Shown here piece by piece: positions 6,060 through 6,305 of a DNA stretch of 6,305 nucleotides (its first letter is position 1; each line of letters starts with the position of its first letter). The DNA is taken from the NCBI GenBank assembly GCA_027717925.1, contig JALLON010000159.1, positions 1 through 6,305 of the forward strand. The letters run 5' to 3'. Source of the stretch: Acidobacteria bacterium AH-259-G07. GTDB lineage: Bacteria > Acidobacteriota > UBA6911 > RPQK01 > JADFOI01. The position numbers were made by a program, and so were the translations under genes. The notes beneath the pieces are model-generated. The model searched no databases, was not told where the DNA came from, and saw only the letters and a program-made list of their open reading frames with translations.

Positions 6060-6305
6060 GTGGGCGTGGAGGTGCGCGGTAGAGACCAGCAGGGTCCTGC
6101 TACCAGAGTGGGCTCTAGCTCTTCAGATACCTCACTTGTGATGGCAGAGCTCAATCAGCGCCAAGATCCGGACCGAAAACTCCTTCTGGTGCTCTTCTTG
6201 TTGTCCTTCCTGATAAGAGTTGCCTTTGGGATGTTTTTGTTCTCGGCGCCCGTAGAGGGAGATGCCCTTCAATATGATGAGATAGCCATAAATCTGGTGC
6301 AGGGC
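6060..6305 (+). CDS. ArnT/PMT-like (GT39/GT83-type) integral membrane glycosyltransferase, N-terminus only (3' partial)
   Basis: The frame is open from the fcl stop to the right edge. From ATG 6141 it reads MAELNQRQDPDRKLLLVLF, then a first membrane segment LLLVLFLLSFLIRVAFGMFLF, then PVEGDALQYDEIAINLVQG. A membrane helix ending near an Arg, followed by GDA-x-x-Y-(D/E)-x-x-A-x-N-L-x-x-G in the first periplasmic loop, is typical of polyprenyl-phosphate-sugar-dependent glycosyltransferases of the dolichyl-phosphate-mannose/ArnT superfamily. The acidic Asp there belongs to the catalytic region in characterised members. The start may be GTG 6060 (preceded by GGGGAAGAG), GTG 6066, 6072, 6108 or 6138, or ATG 6141. 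The stretch 6060-6140 encodes a Ser/Gly-rich low-conservation tail, so ATG 6141 could be the real start. Such enzymes use lipid-linked sugar donors in the periplasm to decorate lipids, glycans or proteins. Substrate and full length are unknown because the gene is cut. Confidence 0.7.
   Translation, partial: MGVEVRGRDQQGPATRVGSSSSDTSLVMAELNQRQDPDRKLLLVLFLLSFLIRVAFGMFLFSAPVEGDALQYDEIAINLVQG
6078..6104 (+). other. Hairpin at the 5' end of the truncated glycosyltransferase gene
   Basis: GGTAG (6078-6082) pairs with CTACC (6100-6104), and inside it GACC (6084-6087) pairs with GGTC (6093-6096) around an AGCAG loop. The inner bulge is A on one side and CTG on the other. It would be a leader structure if translation starts at ATG 6141, or coding sequence if it starts at GTG 6060. 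Confidence 0.3.

Noticed and set aside
6031..6141. 36-codon ATG frame overlapping the start of the truncated glycosyltransferase
   Set aside because: It is in a different frame from the membrane protein, has no clear ribosome binding site and has no similarity I recognise.
1..6305. Mobile element, defence system, CRISPR or RNA gene hidden in the block
   Set aside because: All sizeable + strand coding is explained by polysaccharide genes; no repeat arrays, transposase motifs, tRNA-like folds or toxin-antitoxin pairs were seen, and the gaps are under 180 bases.

Overview
The window is a co-directional (+ strand) block of six genes for making an extracellular or surface polysaccharide. It most likely comes from a Gram-negative bacterium. 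The O-antigen ligase/polymerase-type membrane protein, the paired GDP-fucose genes and the ArnT-like (GT39/GT83-type) membrane glycosyltransferase all suggest LPS O-antigen, capsule or exopolysaccharide synthesis. By eye the base composition is near 50% G+C, and GTG/TTG starts appear at several genes. I cannot name a genus. I see no rRNA, tRNA, CRISPR array, transposase or attachment site.

Layout: (1) 1-749, the C-terminal two thirds of a DegT/DnrJ/EryC1/StrS PLP-dependent sugar aminotransferase, cut by the left edge. (2) 921-2312, a cytoplasmic GT-B-like protein, probably a glycosyltransferase of unassigned specificity. (3) 2490-3929, a polytopic Wzy/WaaL-like protein. (4) 4004-5050, gmd, GDP-mannose 4,6-dehydratase. 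(5) 5040-6008, fcl, GDP-L-fucose synthase, overlapping gmd by 11 bases. (6) about 6060 to the right edge, the N-terminus of a membrane glycosyltransferase resembling dolichyl-phosphate-mannose/ArnT-type enzymes. The gaps of 171, 177 and 74 bases between the first four genes hold no convincing gene. They contain weak hairpins and one run of eight G.

How the genes fit together: gmd and fcl convert GDP-mannose through GDP-4-keto-6-deoxymannose to GDP-L-fucose (or a close relative), a donor for the glycan repeat. The aminotransferase makes a 4-amino-4,6-dideoxy sugar nucleotide from a 4-keto-6-deoxy precursor, which could be UDP-linked or the GDP-linked Gmd product. The GT-B protein and the truncated membrane transferase are candidates for assembling or decorating the glycan. 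The Wzy/WaaL-like protein would polymerise repeats or ligate the finished chain on the periplasmic side. No flippase (Wzx), initiating transferase or chain-length regulator is inside the window.

I did not find an undescribed system. The most useful leads are the unassigned glycosyltransferase, conservative changes at catalytic or cofactor-loop positions of Gmd and Fcl, and small RNA-structure candidates in the gaps.
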